From assembly GCA_022828595.1 (NCBI GenBank), contig JAKGHH010000002.1:41944222-42008221 (forward strand): a DNA stretch of 64,000 nt, read 5' to 3'. Of this stretch, positions 10,734 to 22,532 are shown in pieces. The notes under the pieces were generated by a model. That model searched no databases. It saw nothing but the letters and a program-made list of their open reading frames with translations, and was not told the origin of the DNA. This stretch comes from Nelumbo lutea (Eukaryota; Streptophyta; Magnoliopsida; Proteales; Nelumbonaceae). The position numbers were made by a program, and so were the translations under genes. Every line of letters starts with the position of its first letter. The stretch's first letter is position 1.

Positions 10734-12460
10734 TCAATCTGAACTCAAATCTCATTAGATTGGTGATTTTTCCTTTTCCTTTTTCCTTTGTCTTAGTTTG
10801 GAAGAAATATAAATACAAATATATATAGTACAAATACATACAAAATACTTACTTTTACACTCTACATATTTGTGTATTTACTTCTTCCAAAGTGAGCCTT
10901 TGCCTGGAGAATTTTGAAAGCATAACAAACATCAGAAGATGCTTTTGTAAGTTGTTGAAAATGACCAAAATAGTTCAATGAAGTGGTTTTTCAAGTTGAA
11001 AAAGTAAATGAGCATATCCTTAATCCAATGGTGTATGTAAGCGTTGTTAACAAGCTTTACCAAGCTTATTGGCCAAAACTTCCCATTAGAATAACAATCC
11101 CTTATCTTAATAGACTAGACTAGACTGACTAGAGGCATCTACTGCCTAGTGCCTACTGGTGCAATTTAGCATGTTGGGCCAGGTTTAATGCCAACCCAGC
11201 TCTAACCCCAACTTTTGGACCTTAGTTCTGGGCCTAGCCAACTAACATTAAAGCCTGAGTTTACCAATTCAAGTCGATCTGGTGCTAACTTGACCAAATT
11301 TAGGCTGGATTGGGCTTGTGTAAGTTTGGACAGAAAAGCTTCAATACAACATCCTCAAGGGACTGATCCAAAGTAATGCTCTCATTAGATGTATTCATGT
11401 ATTAGCACTTTCACTCCTCCAAATAGCCTGCTCAGCAGTATCCTTCCAGCTGATCGGTTTGCAATCATTTTATGCAAGTATGGCTGCCTTTCGTTGCAGC
11501 GCAAATCTTGACATGGTGCAAAATTTGTACCAGTTCAGTTTTATTTTCGTTTGTTTGTAATTATGAATCTGCATTCTTACCTGATGTAAAATTTGTATTT
11601 TTCATCTGTTTTGCACTCACTGGCAGTATAAATTTCACATTTCAAAAATTGATGCAAATTTTGCACCATCTTCCTCATACCTCAATTCTTTCTCAGATAA
11701 AATGGGGACTAAGCCATCTTACATCCTACCTTACTCTTAGACGGAAGGGCTTCCTCCTACCTCCATTTTCTTTCATTTAAAGTGGAAGTCATTACATTTT
11801 ATTTCTTATAAACACATAAGACGAAGTCAAATATGAAATAAAAGCAAATCAGAATTTACACTCAACCACCCTTTTACACTCTCATATACGATAATGTTCA
11901 AAAGTGGACCAGACCAGAAGGTCAAACTGGAAAAATTGGGAATCGGTCATCCGATCAGTTCTATTTTACTCCAAAACCATTATTTTGACCAAAAGCCATT
12001 GATTTGGTCAACAAACTACTGATCCAGGCATTTGAATCGTTCAAACCATTTAACAGTTTTTAGTCATTTTTTAATTTTTTTTATTTCTTTTGTCAGAACC
12101 GGTCATCTATTTAGTTCAAACGGTCAGACCGTTCAACCTAAAAACTAGAACTGAACCTCTAAACGGTTCGTTGTCCGATTTGCTCTTTTCACTTGCTGAA
12201 CCAAGAAACGACAATTATATATGTTGGGGTACTCTTGGCCCAGACGAGCCCAGTCCAGCACACATCCCAAAGCAAGGTATGGGCACACCAGGTGCATTAT
12301 GGATAGACATGGACCCATACCCATCATTTGATGGATGGGCTCAACCTCAAATATTTATTACTTCTAGATTAAATTTCAGATTTATGGATTCAACTTTAGA
12401 GGTTTATAGGCGTCCCAATAGTAGTACTTCACTACTTTTCTACAGTACAAAACAATGAAT
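10734..12460. other. Intergenic, dispersed-repeat fragments only
   Basis: Contains pieces rich in GGTCAGACCGTTCAACC / AACCGGTCATCT words (about 11890-12175), typical of a dispersed plant repeat that recurs at about 18120-18200. The longest frame here (12090-12458) begins in that repeat and has no recognisable domain. No gene is called. Confidence 0.45.
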
Positions 12461-13743
12461 GAAAAAGACTTGGTTGAGATACTGCTCCAACATGATTTTA
12501 GGCCCATTCAGTCTGTTGTGGGCTTCATTCAGTGGTGGTCCTATTCCAATGCAATGAACGAACGCAAGATGTCTGCGAATCTGTGGCTCCCAAGATCTTT
12601 GAAGGGTTCTTGCTTAGCTCCAAACCCTAGACATTGACATCTTTGAATTCGAGTGGTGAGGAGCGAAGTGCATGTCAAAGCATCTCTCTTATGAAAACCG
12701 GCTCCCCCAGGGCTGAAAAAACAAACCAGTTGCTGTTGATAATAAACTAAACTTGTAAAGGGGTTGTTGAGCTGTGCCCTATTTTAGAATAACGAGATGT
12801 CAAAGATGACCTACAAAGGAAGGACATGTACTATAGAACGACCTGGCCATCCTCCAAAAGAGTACCCTACCCTAGTAAGGTCCCTGTATGGGACCCACTT
12901 AGGCCAAAAGAGCTATAGAAGGGCAAGGGAGAAAGTCCACAATGTCCCTTCTATGGACCCATTTCTAGGGAAGATCATTGGCTAGTCCGAGGTGACAGTA
13001 TTTGCTACCAGCAGACATATTAATACACTGACAGCATATCCACACATCAAGAACATCTTCCCAAGAACGTAAATATACAAGGATGGAAGGTATTCCCAAC
13101 GTATGATTAGATTCTGTGTTTTTTTTCGTGGAACCCACTATGCATGTGTGAAACCCACTATGCATGTGATGCGCCGATACAGATCAAGTTGGAAAGGATT
13201 TTTATTAGCAAGAGATCCCGACTCTTTATGATCGACCCCGATTCTATGCAAACCAGACATCTAGGCTCGTCAGTATAAGTTGATGAAGTTAAAATATGTT
13301 AAATTTTTTAATTTGTATTCAAAATTACATAAAATATATTTTATGGACACATTGTTATGCAATTTGAGCATGACTTGAAATTCAGTTTTATATCCATCCT
13401 TCAGCTTCGAGACCATTTATTATCTTGGACCAAGATGTGAAAAAATTTAGTATTTCAATCACCTTCTTTCAAACAAGAGTATGAAGATCTCTGATTCTTG
13501 TATAGTTTTTGATTAAAGAGTTTCTCCTATTCTTAAGAAAGAACCTTCTTCTCAAAGTAACCATCAATAGATATGAATGATTTCCTTTAATCCATGCCAC
13601 TTCACATAGTTTGGACCTACGTCATTGCCTTATCGGAAATGAAGCCTCCAATCTAGTAAGGCCAAAGCCAAATCCAGCCTTTTTTGAATTAAAATGGTGG
13701 AGACCATTTGTTGGATCAAGTATACATTGGTCTCGTATAGAGC
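12461..13743. other. Intergenic, little structure
   Basis: Only a 20-bp tandem duplication at 13132-13168 (AACCCACTATGCATGTG repeated) stands out. No gene. Confidence 0.45.
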
Positions 13744-13852
13744 TGTTCATGGGCTAGGCTTGGGTTCAACTTTTGCTAAAATTTGAATGGGCCAAGCTAA
13801 AAGCATGAGTCCGAAACAGTGTAAAGCCAAGTCCAAAGCCCGGCCTATGAAC
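13744..13852. repeat. Foldback repeat, TGTTCATGGGC family
   Basis: TGTTCATGGGCTAGGCTTGG at the left is inverted as CCAAAGCCCGGCCTATGAACA at the right. A related copy lies at 24435-24534 and a larger diverged relative at about 32665-33175. Confidence 0.65.
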
Positions 13853-14178
13853 ACTACCAAAATCAGTTAACCCAGTCCGAAAGTGCTCACAAAGATGCCA
13901 TTCTAACCCCACCTTATCTTTTTTAAGAGTTTATTTCATTAAAATCTCTTTGGCAACACCAAGGAACTTCAGATGAACTACTGAAATCCACAAGATTGTC
14001 TCAAACTGCCCTACTAATCTTTAGATCTTTTTCCTTTTGATATGCAAACTACGATCAAGGAAAATGTGGTAGCTAATGTGAGACATGTCCTGAAGTAAAA
14101 CTAAATGTATTAGAGATCTGAATTGCGAGTCAGCTCAACCGTGAGAATATTAATGCAGCTATCCTTCATCTCCTTCCC
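13853..14178. other. No feature recognised
   Basis: Intergenic DNA without repeat or coding structure that I can identify. Confidence 0.4.
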
Positions 14179-14181
14179 TAA

Positions 14182-14921
14182 GGCTATGTTTGGTTTAAGG
14201 GAAAAAGTAGGGAAAGGAAGGGAAATTTAGAGAAACCTTTAGGTTCCGTTTGGTTTGTGGGAAGATTTGGTGGGATGGGAAAAGATGGGACGGGATGGGA
14301 TGGGAAAGTGTACAAATTTACTCTTCCATTGTTTGGTTTCATATATGAAAAAATAATAAGAAAACACTATTTCAAGGGAAAAGAGAGAAGAAGGTGAAGG
14401 TGAAGGAGAAGAGAGAAGAGGAAGATGGAGGGAGAGGCAAAGAACTCCATGACTGAAGCTCCGATCTATGCCTGCGAACCCAAATCTAAGTTCTACAATG
14501 GAAGAACTTAGATCTGTGTCTACAAACCCAGAAGAAGAAAGAGAAGAAAAGAGGAGAGAGGGAGGAAGGGAGTGGCTGAGAGGGGGTGCCGTCGCTGCTG
14601 CTCTGTTTCTAGGTTCGAACAGGGAGGGGTGCCGTCGTCGCTGGTTTCGCTGAAGGAGAGAGGGAATAGTGATTTCTCACATTTTTCCACCAAGGTTGCA
14701 CAACTTTGGTGCAACCCCAAATCCACGATTTTAAGATCTGACATCCCTCTTATCCCATCACTCTATTTCCTTCAAAACAAATGAGAGAAAAATGAATCTT
14801 TTTAGAATATTCCATTTTTCTCATCCCCATCCCACAAACCATACGGAGCCTTACAAACTCTTATAGATTTTCCTGCCTTTTCCTTCTTTTCTTTATTTTT
14901 TCCTTCAAATCAAACACAGCC
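14182..14921. mobile_element. Tourist-like MITE split by a nested MITE
   Basis: Ends GGCTATGTTTGGTTTAAGGG and TCCTTCAAATCAAACACAGCC, flanked by TAA (14179-14181 and 14922-14924). Removing the nested 14242-14850 insertion and one TTA copy leaves a short foldback similar to the 119-bp copies at 14925-15043 and 59483-59601. Confidence 0.75.
14242..14850. mobile_element. Nested PIF/Harbinger-type element, 609 bp
   Basis: Ends GGTTCCGTTTGGTTTGTGGG and CCCACAAACCATACGGAGCC are inverted repeats; TTA flanks both sides (14239-14241 and 14851-14853). The terminal words match the 8292-8706 family. The interior is unusually GA-rich and GC-richer (14380-14670), perhaps captured host sequence, but I recognise no gene in it. 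Confidence 0.75.
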
Positions 14922-14924
14922 TAA

Positions 14925-15043
14925 GGTTGTGTTTAGTTTGAAGGAAAATGTAGGGAAAAGTTGGGAAACCTATACAAGGTTTGTAAAGGTTTCCCTACAT
15001 TTCCCTTCCTTTTCCTACTTTTTCCTTCAAACCAAACATAGCC
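14925..15043. mobile_element. 119-bp Tourist-like MITE
   Basis: Almost entirely inverted repeat: GGTTGTGTTTAGTTTGAAGG against CCTTCAAACCAAACATAGCC. TAA on the left (14922-14924) is also the right-hand TAA of the neighbouring MITE; TAA on the right is 15044-15046. Same length as the copy at 59483-59601. Confidence 0.8.
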
Positions 15044-15046
15044 TAA

Positions 15047-15400
15047 AGCTAAATGATCTTCAAAGACTTTCTAATCACAACATTAATCCAAAACACAAAT
15101 GCAATAGCTGGTTGAGTGTCCTTGAGAAGAGATTTCAGAGTTGCTTTCCACTGCTCAGCAGTTCCACGATAGTATTTTTTATGGGCTAAATTGGACCAAC
15201 CTCTACAGCCTGATGAAAAGAGAAGATTTCTAGAAGCGTAACAACATAAAACATTAGATGAGGAAGGAACATTGGGCCTGAGTTGTGGGGTGGGGCAGTC
15301 TCACTAGAGTCATTTCCAAGGGTTGATCCATCCCCATATTCGACAATGAAGTGTCAACATTGTCATTAAAAGCACCCATGTTGAAAGAGTTCAGATTGGT
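15047..15400. other. No feature recognised
   Basis: Intergenic DNA with no gene or clear repeat. Confidence 0.4.
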
Positions 15401-15508
15401 GCCCCATAGAGCGCACCCTACATGCACATCTCAGTGTGCATCGGAACATTTCTCATACTTGTCATGAGGAAATGCTTCCAATACACGACTAAGATGAACT
15501 GTGGGGCT
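15401..15508. repeat. Hairpin repeat, GTATTGGGAACAT family (copy 3)
   Basis: Left arm GCCCCATAGAGC through TGCATCGGAACATTTCTCAT. Right arm, reversed, runs from ATGAGGAAATGCTTCCAATA to GTGGGGC. Imperfect stem. Confidence 0.55.
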
Positions 15509-15678
15509 CGTGTGGGTCACTCTCTGTGAGACACCCTTGAGAATTCATCTTGAAAGCATTCTTCACGGAACTTAGCCAAGAGAACTGGAGAGGGATTTGC
15601 CCACAAAGATTCTCCATAATGATTCGATAGGAATTGAAAGTTGCTTCTCCTCGGTGACCTCATTCGAGCAGTCCTCAA

Positions 15679-15724
15679 TTGATATCCAAAGCTAAATACC
15701 AAAAAAAAATTGATGTCCAAAGCT
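15679..15724 (+). mobile_element. Micro-insertion: 16-nt LINE-tail-like insert with 15-bp direct repeats
   Basis: TTGATATCCAAAGCT (15679-15693) and TTGATGTCCAAAGCT (15710-15724) flank AAATACC plus A9. The insert looks like the extreme 3' end of a retroposed transcript with its target-site duplication. Confidence 0.6.
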
Positions 15725-16253
15725 CAATTTGGACGAGGCAACAATTAATTAAAATCATGACCCATCAAACCACAAATATATAACAAAAAATGTGCAATCA
15801 TTCATACTTGACTTTACCATCAATCTAAATTCTATTCAACAAAGTGTGAGGAATTAATTAAACCAATGGCTTTGTGATATCCACAAATATAGTCATGACT
15901 CATTGATATGTGAAGCTCAAATTAGGTAAGGAAACAATCAAAATCATGACCCTTCAGGTCATAAATTTCATAATTTTCCAAAACTTCAGTGGGGTCGTGT
16001 GGGGCCAATTGCCGACACTAACTTCAATATATATCCGCCAGTGGATTAAACCAATGGCTTTGTAATATCCACATTGATTCGGATTCTAGCGAACTTGCAC
16101 CATTTTTGCATACCATTTGGGTGAAAGTAGGATATAGATATCTAGAGCCCATTTGGGAGGGTTTTGCATTTATTGAATTGCCTTGCTTGAGGGGCTTTGG
16201 AGAAATTACGTAAGATAACTTCACCAGAAAATCGATTTTGCAGCTCACGTAAG
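15725..16253. other. No feature recognised
   Basis: Intergenic. A phrase around ACCAATGGCTTTGTRATATCCACA occurs twice (near 15862 and 16048), suggesting an old local duplication. Confidence 0.4.
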
Positions 16254-16299
16254 CCTATTTTGGGCTTCGCCAAAAAAAAAAAAACCTTATTTTGGGCTT
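16254..16299 (+). mobile_element. Micro-insertion: CGCC plus A13 with ~14-bp direct repeats
   Basis: CCTATTTTGGGCTT (16254-16267) and CCTTATTTTGGGCTT (16285-16299) differ by one inserted base and flank a 17-nt insert made of CGCC and thirteen A. Confidence 0.6.
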
Positions 16300-17501
16300 T
16301 CTGGTTTTGTACCAAACAGGCTTAAATTCACCAATCCAAATTCCAGTTGGGCTTGGACAAGTGAATTTAGACTTTAATGTTGATTGGGTTAAGCCCAATC
16401 CTAAGGTCCAGATGGGCACTAAAAGGGGTGTGAACTGTGAACCCTGAGCGACACATTGACACAAGCTTAGTGCTTTACATGTATGTTGTTTGCGGCCGTG
16501 TACACGCGAAGTGTATGCCAACATTTGACCATCCGATGGTGCCACGTCTGTACGTTCACCCAATTACCGCCACGTGTTCAGTGGGTTTATGGTTTGGGAT
16601 CCAAAGCTTCAATGTAATTTCTAATGCAAAGTTTTGGCCACTACTCCAAAGAAATAACGACAAAAACAACAATGATGATAGAAAGTAGGTGTAATAGTCA
16701 TATAATGAATAAGGAATCTTCCATGCATGTGCCAAATTGATTTGTGGTTCAAAATGGTCCCACACCTCAAACCTTGTCACATGGTCAGAACAAAACCCCT
16801 CTTTTAAATATTTTTAATATGAGTTTCCACTATCATGCCGGAAAGATATCATAATTTAAAAAACTTGTGACCAATCAATATGGGTATCATAAATGTTAAC
16901 CAATAAACTTGTGATCTATCAATATGGGTAACATTTATTAATCAATCAGGTGGTATTTATGAAAAATCACAGATGGATTTTGATTGATCAAAATTTTATT
17001 AATATCATGTATTTTTAGTATTATAGATTTTCCCATTTAATAATAATATTGCCTGTACTAATCATAAATGAAAACTTTAAAAGTGGGTAAATGGTTTACC
17101 TACACCACAGGATTTATTGAATGGGTGGCCATCTCTCAAGTGCTCTCTACTTGGAAGATGCAAGGTTCAAAGTATTGTTATGTATCGGCTTGTGTCATTC
17201 GATATGTATCATTCCGGGACCTTTTCGATATGTCCTTACAGTGGGTGTATCAAAAGTTTGACTAGTTCAGGGGATGTAGGGGTCCTAGACCGGTTCCCCT
17301 GAACCAGTTTTGAAAAATAAAATAAAATAAGGTAAAAAAAATGAATATCAAAATGCCCGATATGCCCCTACCAGAGTATCGGGCGTATCGATATTTTGAA
17401 CCTCGGGAAGATGGCTTGGTTTTGTCTATTTGTCCCTTCATACTGTGTTTGGTTTGATAGAAAATAAGAGAGGAAGAGAATGTTAGAGGAAAAATTCTTA
17501 A
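16300..17501. other. Intergenic, no gene seen
   Basis: A CACGTG word lies near 16571 without a downstream gene. A phrase containing TGTGAYCAATCAATATGGGTA is repeated near 16866 and 16910. The frames present have no recognisable domain. Confidence 0.4.
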
Positions 17502-17769
17502 GGTTGTGTTTGGCTGCAGTGCACTTTTATTTATAGTACTAGTACAAATGTATGGGAGTGCAAATGTAAAAAATGTAAATTCTTGTTTAATTTTGTTTAG
17601 GATTTTACTTTATTCTACATCATGTCTTAATTTATTCTATTTGTATTTCTATCAAACAAAATAAACTAAAATTTGAAACAAAAATAGGACAGAATTTACA
17701 CTCAAATCATTTGTAGTGCCATAGTTTTTCATCAGTGCAAATTTATTTGCATTGCAACCAAACACAGGC
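17502..17769. mobile_element. Tourist-like MITE, 268 bp
   Basis: GGTTGTGTTTGGCTGCAGTG at the left opposes CATTGCAACCAAACACAGGC at the right; TAA flanks both (17499-17501 and 17770-17772). Confidence 0.7.
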
Positions 17770-17772
17770 TAA

Positions 17773-18047
17773 GGAATTTCATAAAAACAACTTTATTTTT
17801 TCTCAACTTTATGTTTCACCCTTATTTTCCAAAAGAAAATCAAATATTATCTTAAAAGAAACATTTTTTAAAGTCAAGAGAAATCATTTTTCCATTCCGG
17901 TGGCATGTCAGCAATTCAACCATCCAAGTAAATCTGACAGTTCAAAATAATAAAAATAGATAAAATATACCATAAATATTAAGAATTACAGAAAATATGT
18001 AAGAAAAATGAAAATGTCTTTATTGTTATAAATTCATCATGTTAACC
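17773..18047. other. No feature recognised
   Basis: AT-rich intergenic DNA. Confidence 0.4.
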
Positions 18048-18093
18048 ACAATATAAGAATTTTCTACCCCCCAAAAAAATACAATATAAGAAT
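18048..18093 (+). mobile_element. Micro-insertion: 20-nt insert with perfect 13-bp direct repeats
   Basis: ACAATATAAGAAT at 18048-18060 and 18081-18093 are identical. The insert between them is TTTCTACCCCCCAAAAAAAT. The TCTACCC-A(n) tail resembles the insert at 50739-50765 and the LINE end near 43760. Confidence 0.65.
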
Positions 18094-19830
18094 GATAAAT
18101 TATTAGTTAAAAAAAAAGTTACATGAACACGACCCATAACCCATTATCAGTTCAAACAGTTCAACCATTCAACCAATCAGGTCAACAAGTCATTGACCAA
18201 GTCAAGTTCTCTGTTCGGCAAATGAACGTTCAAATGAAACAAACTAAAAAATATGATCAGATGGTGAATCAAATGGCCTGAATGCCCAATTCTATTTGTT
18301 TTTCCTTTAAACCTCTGTCTGAAGATGGGATCGAGTCCCCACAAAATGATGCTCACACTGTATTCACAACCACTCTCAGATGTGCGTTGAAAATAAAAAC
18401 ATACAAGTGCTGAAATATTCTCAATACACCAGCTGCATGCAAGTTGCTGTAAATACGGTGTAAGCACCGTTTTGTAAGGAGTGGATCCAAGTTCCTCTAT
18501 CTGCCCGGTTCAACCCGGGTTAAAACTAATGATAAAATAAGAAGTGACTGGCTACCCATATCGAATCTCCCCCACATTTTGACTCTAGAAATGCAAAGGT
18601 GCAGCAAACAGCAGTGCGTGCAGCTCTCCTCGAAGCCCTACTAACTACTACCTTCAGTGGCAGACGACAAGGTAGGTCCATGACTCCAATGCCGAATATT
18701 CCACCTGACATTCAACCTCCGTCGTCTGCTTTCGATTCTGTCATTTGCAAGCTTCGTGGACCACACCGGCCACTCGACGTACACGGCCACAACTTCGCAG
18801 CACAGTTCCCTCTTGGCCGTGTGGGGTCACCCAGGGGCGTATTATTATCGTTATTGACCTATTTCCTATCCTTCCATGTTCCTTCTCCTGGCCTTGGGCT
18901 TTCTAAAAGCCATGTGAGCACTGAGCTGTGCTCAGTGTTTTAAATGCCCGTTTGGAAGGAATTTCACACACTGGAATCTGGCTTTACATGAGCTGATCAG
19001 AAACCCAACCCAAGAGCCTTAACCAATCAAAATGCTCCATCGAAATACCTACCCATTGGTTACCACAATATAATACTTATGGGTTGGTTGTAAGCGTTTT
19101 TTAGATATCATGTCCTTTCAGTATCATTGTGGCTCTTTGGGACTTCTGAGTAGCAGTCGTGGTGTATTTTTATTGGTAGTTAGGGCTGTGGTCAGGTTGG
19201 ATTTGGACGAAATCCATCCATGCACATTTGAGTTTGATTTGGCTAGTGTTTGGTATCGTTATTGTTTCTACATGAATGTTTACTTCTCTCTCCGGGAGGG
19301 TTTCTTTCCTCTCGGCAGAATAGTTTCAACTAATTACATTAATACATCACATGGTCTACTTCCCGTTTCACAAGATCTACTTTCATCGTATACAATCTAT
19401 GCTTACCATTAATACTTTAACAATGTTATTGATGCCAGTTGTGATATGTCATTTTATCATTGATTTATGATTCATGATGCAAGTCATGCATCATATATTT
19501 TTCCAACTTATGATTAATCAACCAATATCATAAAAAAGTAAGAACCAATTAGGTAGTATTCATCAAAGTTTAGGGGGTTTTGATTGGTCAAAACTATTCT
19601 TCAGTATCATACCTTTTCAGCATCATAGGTTTACCCTATAAAAGTTCTTTTGGTAGTTAAGGCTGTAATGGGTTGAACTTGGATTGAATCTAGTCACAAC
19701 TGATTTTGATTTCATTACTAAATACCCTTTACCAAATTCAAGCGCAATTGGATTTTTAGATTTTTTTTTATCTAATTAATCATCTTTCAACAAATGAAAT
19801 TGAAAAAAAAAATCCACAAAACGTAGGGTA
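18094..19830. other. Intergenic; locally GC-richer block at 18545-18880
   Basis: 18120-18200 is a fragment of the AGTTCAACC-rich dispersed repeat. The block 18545-18880 is GC-richer and open on both strands, but neither translation contains a domain I know and no splice structure supports it. The rest is plain. Confidence 0.4.
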
Positions 19831-20704
19831 AATTAGAAATAGGTACTCTGTACTTTATGAGTAGCGATAGATATGTATACTGAACTTTTAAATGCAACAC
19901 TTGAATACCCTCAACTCTTAGAAATAGACACCCTTGTATTGTTAGTATTCTGCTAATTATCAACATTATGTGAAGTCAGGTGTGACTTTAAACATTACAA
20001 ATGCCAAAACTACCCTTCTCGTCTATTTTCACCTTTTTTCTTCTTCTCCGATAGGGGCAATGTTGAATGTTCTTCCCCGATGGAAGTGTTCTTATGTGCA
20101 CAAAAAACTTACGCTGATGTTACTGGATAACGGATAACCGACTCAAAAAGGAGTACAACTAGGGATTTCAACCGTGTTGTGTTTCCTAATGATGATTTTA
20201 CTCCATTGATGAAGTCTTTTCGATGAACTCAACCCTCACTAATGCTGCCTAGACCAAAGACTACCCAACTTAATCGGGGCTGTTTTGGTCATTTCATTTT
20301 TTTTTGTTTTCAATAATTCAAAAAATATATGAGCATTTCAGTAATTTTTTGCACATTTATAAATAAAAATATATGGGCACTTCAGTTTGCACATTTTTAT
20401 TACTACTAAATAAAAATAAAATAATTAATAATTAATACAATAAATTTTATAAAAAATAAAATAAAAATTAATTAAATTCAAAATAATATTAAAAATTATG
20501 ATACATTAATAAAAATAAAAATAAACTAATATTGAAAAAAACAAATAAATTCCATGAATCCACGAAATAATATTTACTAATTAGCAAATTAAATATATTT
20601 TTAATTAATACCCTATACTTTGGGCCTAGTGCCACTTTGGTCTCTGAACTTTAAAATGCAACAATTCAATACCCGAACTTTCAACTGCACAACGAAAAAA
20701 AAAA
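19831..20704. repeat. Fragments of foldback family A and AT-rich DNA
   Basis: 20601-20690 (ATTAATACCCTATACTTTGG) is a left-arm fragment of MITE family A; 19838-19960 is a more diverged relative. 20390-20600 is simple AT-rich sequence. Near 20040-20230 is a less AT-rich patch that could be captured host sequence, not identified. Confidence 0.45.
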
Positions 20705-21235
20705 TCATCAATGATCAAACAACTGAGTACAAAATTAAATTCTCCAAAAGTTTTTAACACAATGTATAAGACCTGTGACCCAATGATTAGGTCAAAAGGG
20801 TTAATGGTTCAACTACACAAGTCAAACAAGGTGAGTTTCAGGAAACCTAGAATTAGAAATAAGATTGAGTGATGGTTTGAATGGTTCAACTTTCTTAGTT
20901 AACGATAGGTTGAAAACATTGAATAAAACATCATAAAAATTATAATTCATTTATACTCCATTTGAAAATAATAAAAACAAATTATCCATTGTAAAAATAA
21001 TTCAGTAAGTTACTTAAATAAAATAAAATAAAAATATTAGTATAAAATTAATACCAAAATATCTAACAATTATTATTTTTATAATTCATTTTTACTCATT
21101 TAAAACCAACTTAAGTTCCACTAAAAAATAAAAGTTAATATAGTTAATTAAATTTAATAAGGATTAATAAAAAAATATTAATTTTAAAATATAATTTAGT
21201 TAATTTAAAATAAATTTAAATTCCATTTAAGAATA
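20705..21235. repeat. Dispersed AT-rich repeat, copy 1
   Basis: Matches 26242-26885 collinearly. Shared landmarks include GACCCAATGAYTAG, GAAACCTAGAATTAGAAATA and TTGAAAACATTGAATAAAAC. A shorter third copy lies at about 36824-37115. Non-coding. Confidence 0.7.
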
Positions 21236-21781
21236 GGGAAAATTATAAAAACCTCCCTGGGTTTTCTAACAATCCTATGAAACTCCCTTATGTTTTGACC
21301 TTAACAAAAACCTCCCTTATTATTTTGAAAAAAGGTGCAAATACCTTCCTTCCATTAGCATTTCAAATATTTGATGTAACGCATTTTTTAAATACTAAGT
21401 TTACCCTTAACCAACTTCATTCACATGTAAATTTACTAAAATGCCTTGAAAAAAAAAAACAATATTTGACTCCTTTTACTTAACCTCAACCTTTTTTTGT
21501 CTTACTCCATCCAAGAAGAGTAAAGAGAATTACTCTTTGAAAGTTGTCTCGCAAAATAAAATAGTGGAGGATAAAGTTGAAACTTAAAATTGTGTACGAT
21601 AATGCCTTAACAATGATAAGGGTATTTTGGTAACTTTAATGTCTTTGTTACTAAAAAGCCAAATGAAAGGAGGTATTTGAACTCTTTTTTTTTCAAAACT
21701 ATATAGGGGAGGCCTTTGTTAGGGTCAAAACAAAAGGTGGTTTATAGAATTGTTATAAGAGTAGTTTTTTTATAATTTTAC
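21236..21781. mobile_element. Long-arm foldback element, ~546 bp
   Basis: The left arm (GGGAAAATTATAAAAACCTC, then TTATGTTTTGACCTTAACAA) is mirrored by the right arm (TTGTTAGGGTCAAAACAAAA, then GTTTTTTTATAATTTTAC). Each arm is about 115 bp. No coding region. The long arms and GGGAAAATT end suggest a Mutator-like MITE, but no 9-bp duplication could be seen. Confidence 0.7.
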
Positions 21782-22258
21782 ATAAAAATAATAGGAAAAT
21801 GATAACAAACCAATAAAAATTAATAAAAAATTAGCATTAAAATACAAAATAATACAAATTTATCTAGAGCATAAGAAATTGGTCATTCTCACTAAATCAT
21901 AATTTAAATTGTGATTGAATATACTAAACATAACCCAAAAAATAATGCTTGAATTGAACTTAAATGAGCACCGCTTAATTGAAAATGCCATAGAATTCTG
22001 TCCTCAATATAATGCATATTATACCGAGTATAATGCATATTATGTAATGAAATGCTTGTATTTTCATAATATTGTGATGTTCACATGTGTCAGGTTTGGT
22101 ATTGTCAAAAAACGGTAAAAGTATAACGTTCAATTATAATAGGATTAGATTGGGTCATATTCGTTAATCCAAGATACAGACCCGATGGGAACTTGTCTTG
22201 CATAATATGTTGGGTGAGACCCAGGTCCACCCGGAACCTTTCCATTGATAGCATTAAT
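21782..22258. other. Intergenic, AT-rich
   Basis: ATAATGCATATTAT occurs twice (22009-22022 and 22030-22043). No gene. Confidence 0.4.
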
Positions 22259-22532
22259 CCGGCCCAAGTATTAAATATATCAAACATTTAGACCATCTAT
22301 ATCCGAACTGATGGGATTGAATCCAGATCAAATCCCAAATTTTTTGAAACCCAATAGCTAGGAGACCTAATTGTGGTAGAACCGATTGAGAATTAATCCA
22401 ACCCAAGTATTAAGTCTATCAAATATTTAGAATAGACCATCTATATCCAAACTAATGGGATTGAACCCATATCAGATCTCAAAATTTTGAACTCTAGTAG
22501 AAGCCCTAATTGTTGTAAAACCAATTGTTGAG
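22259..22532. repeat. Tandem duplication, ~137-bp unit
   Basis: Units 22259-22397 and 22398-22532 share CCCAAGTATTAA, GACCATCTATATCC, GATGGGATTGAA-like and CCTAATTGTKGTA segments in the same order. Confidence 0.8.

Noticed and set aside
10423..10839. 138-codon minus-strand frame
   Set aside because: It runs through two hairpin repeats and has no recognisable domain or splice context.
12090..12458. 122-codon plus-strand frame
   Set aside because: It begins in a dispersed repeat, shows no domain and has no promoter or conserved features.
18599..18943. 114-codon frame in a GC-richer patch
   Set aside because: No ATG at the frame start, both strands are open, and there is no known domain; probably composition-driven.
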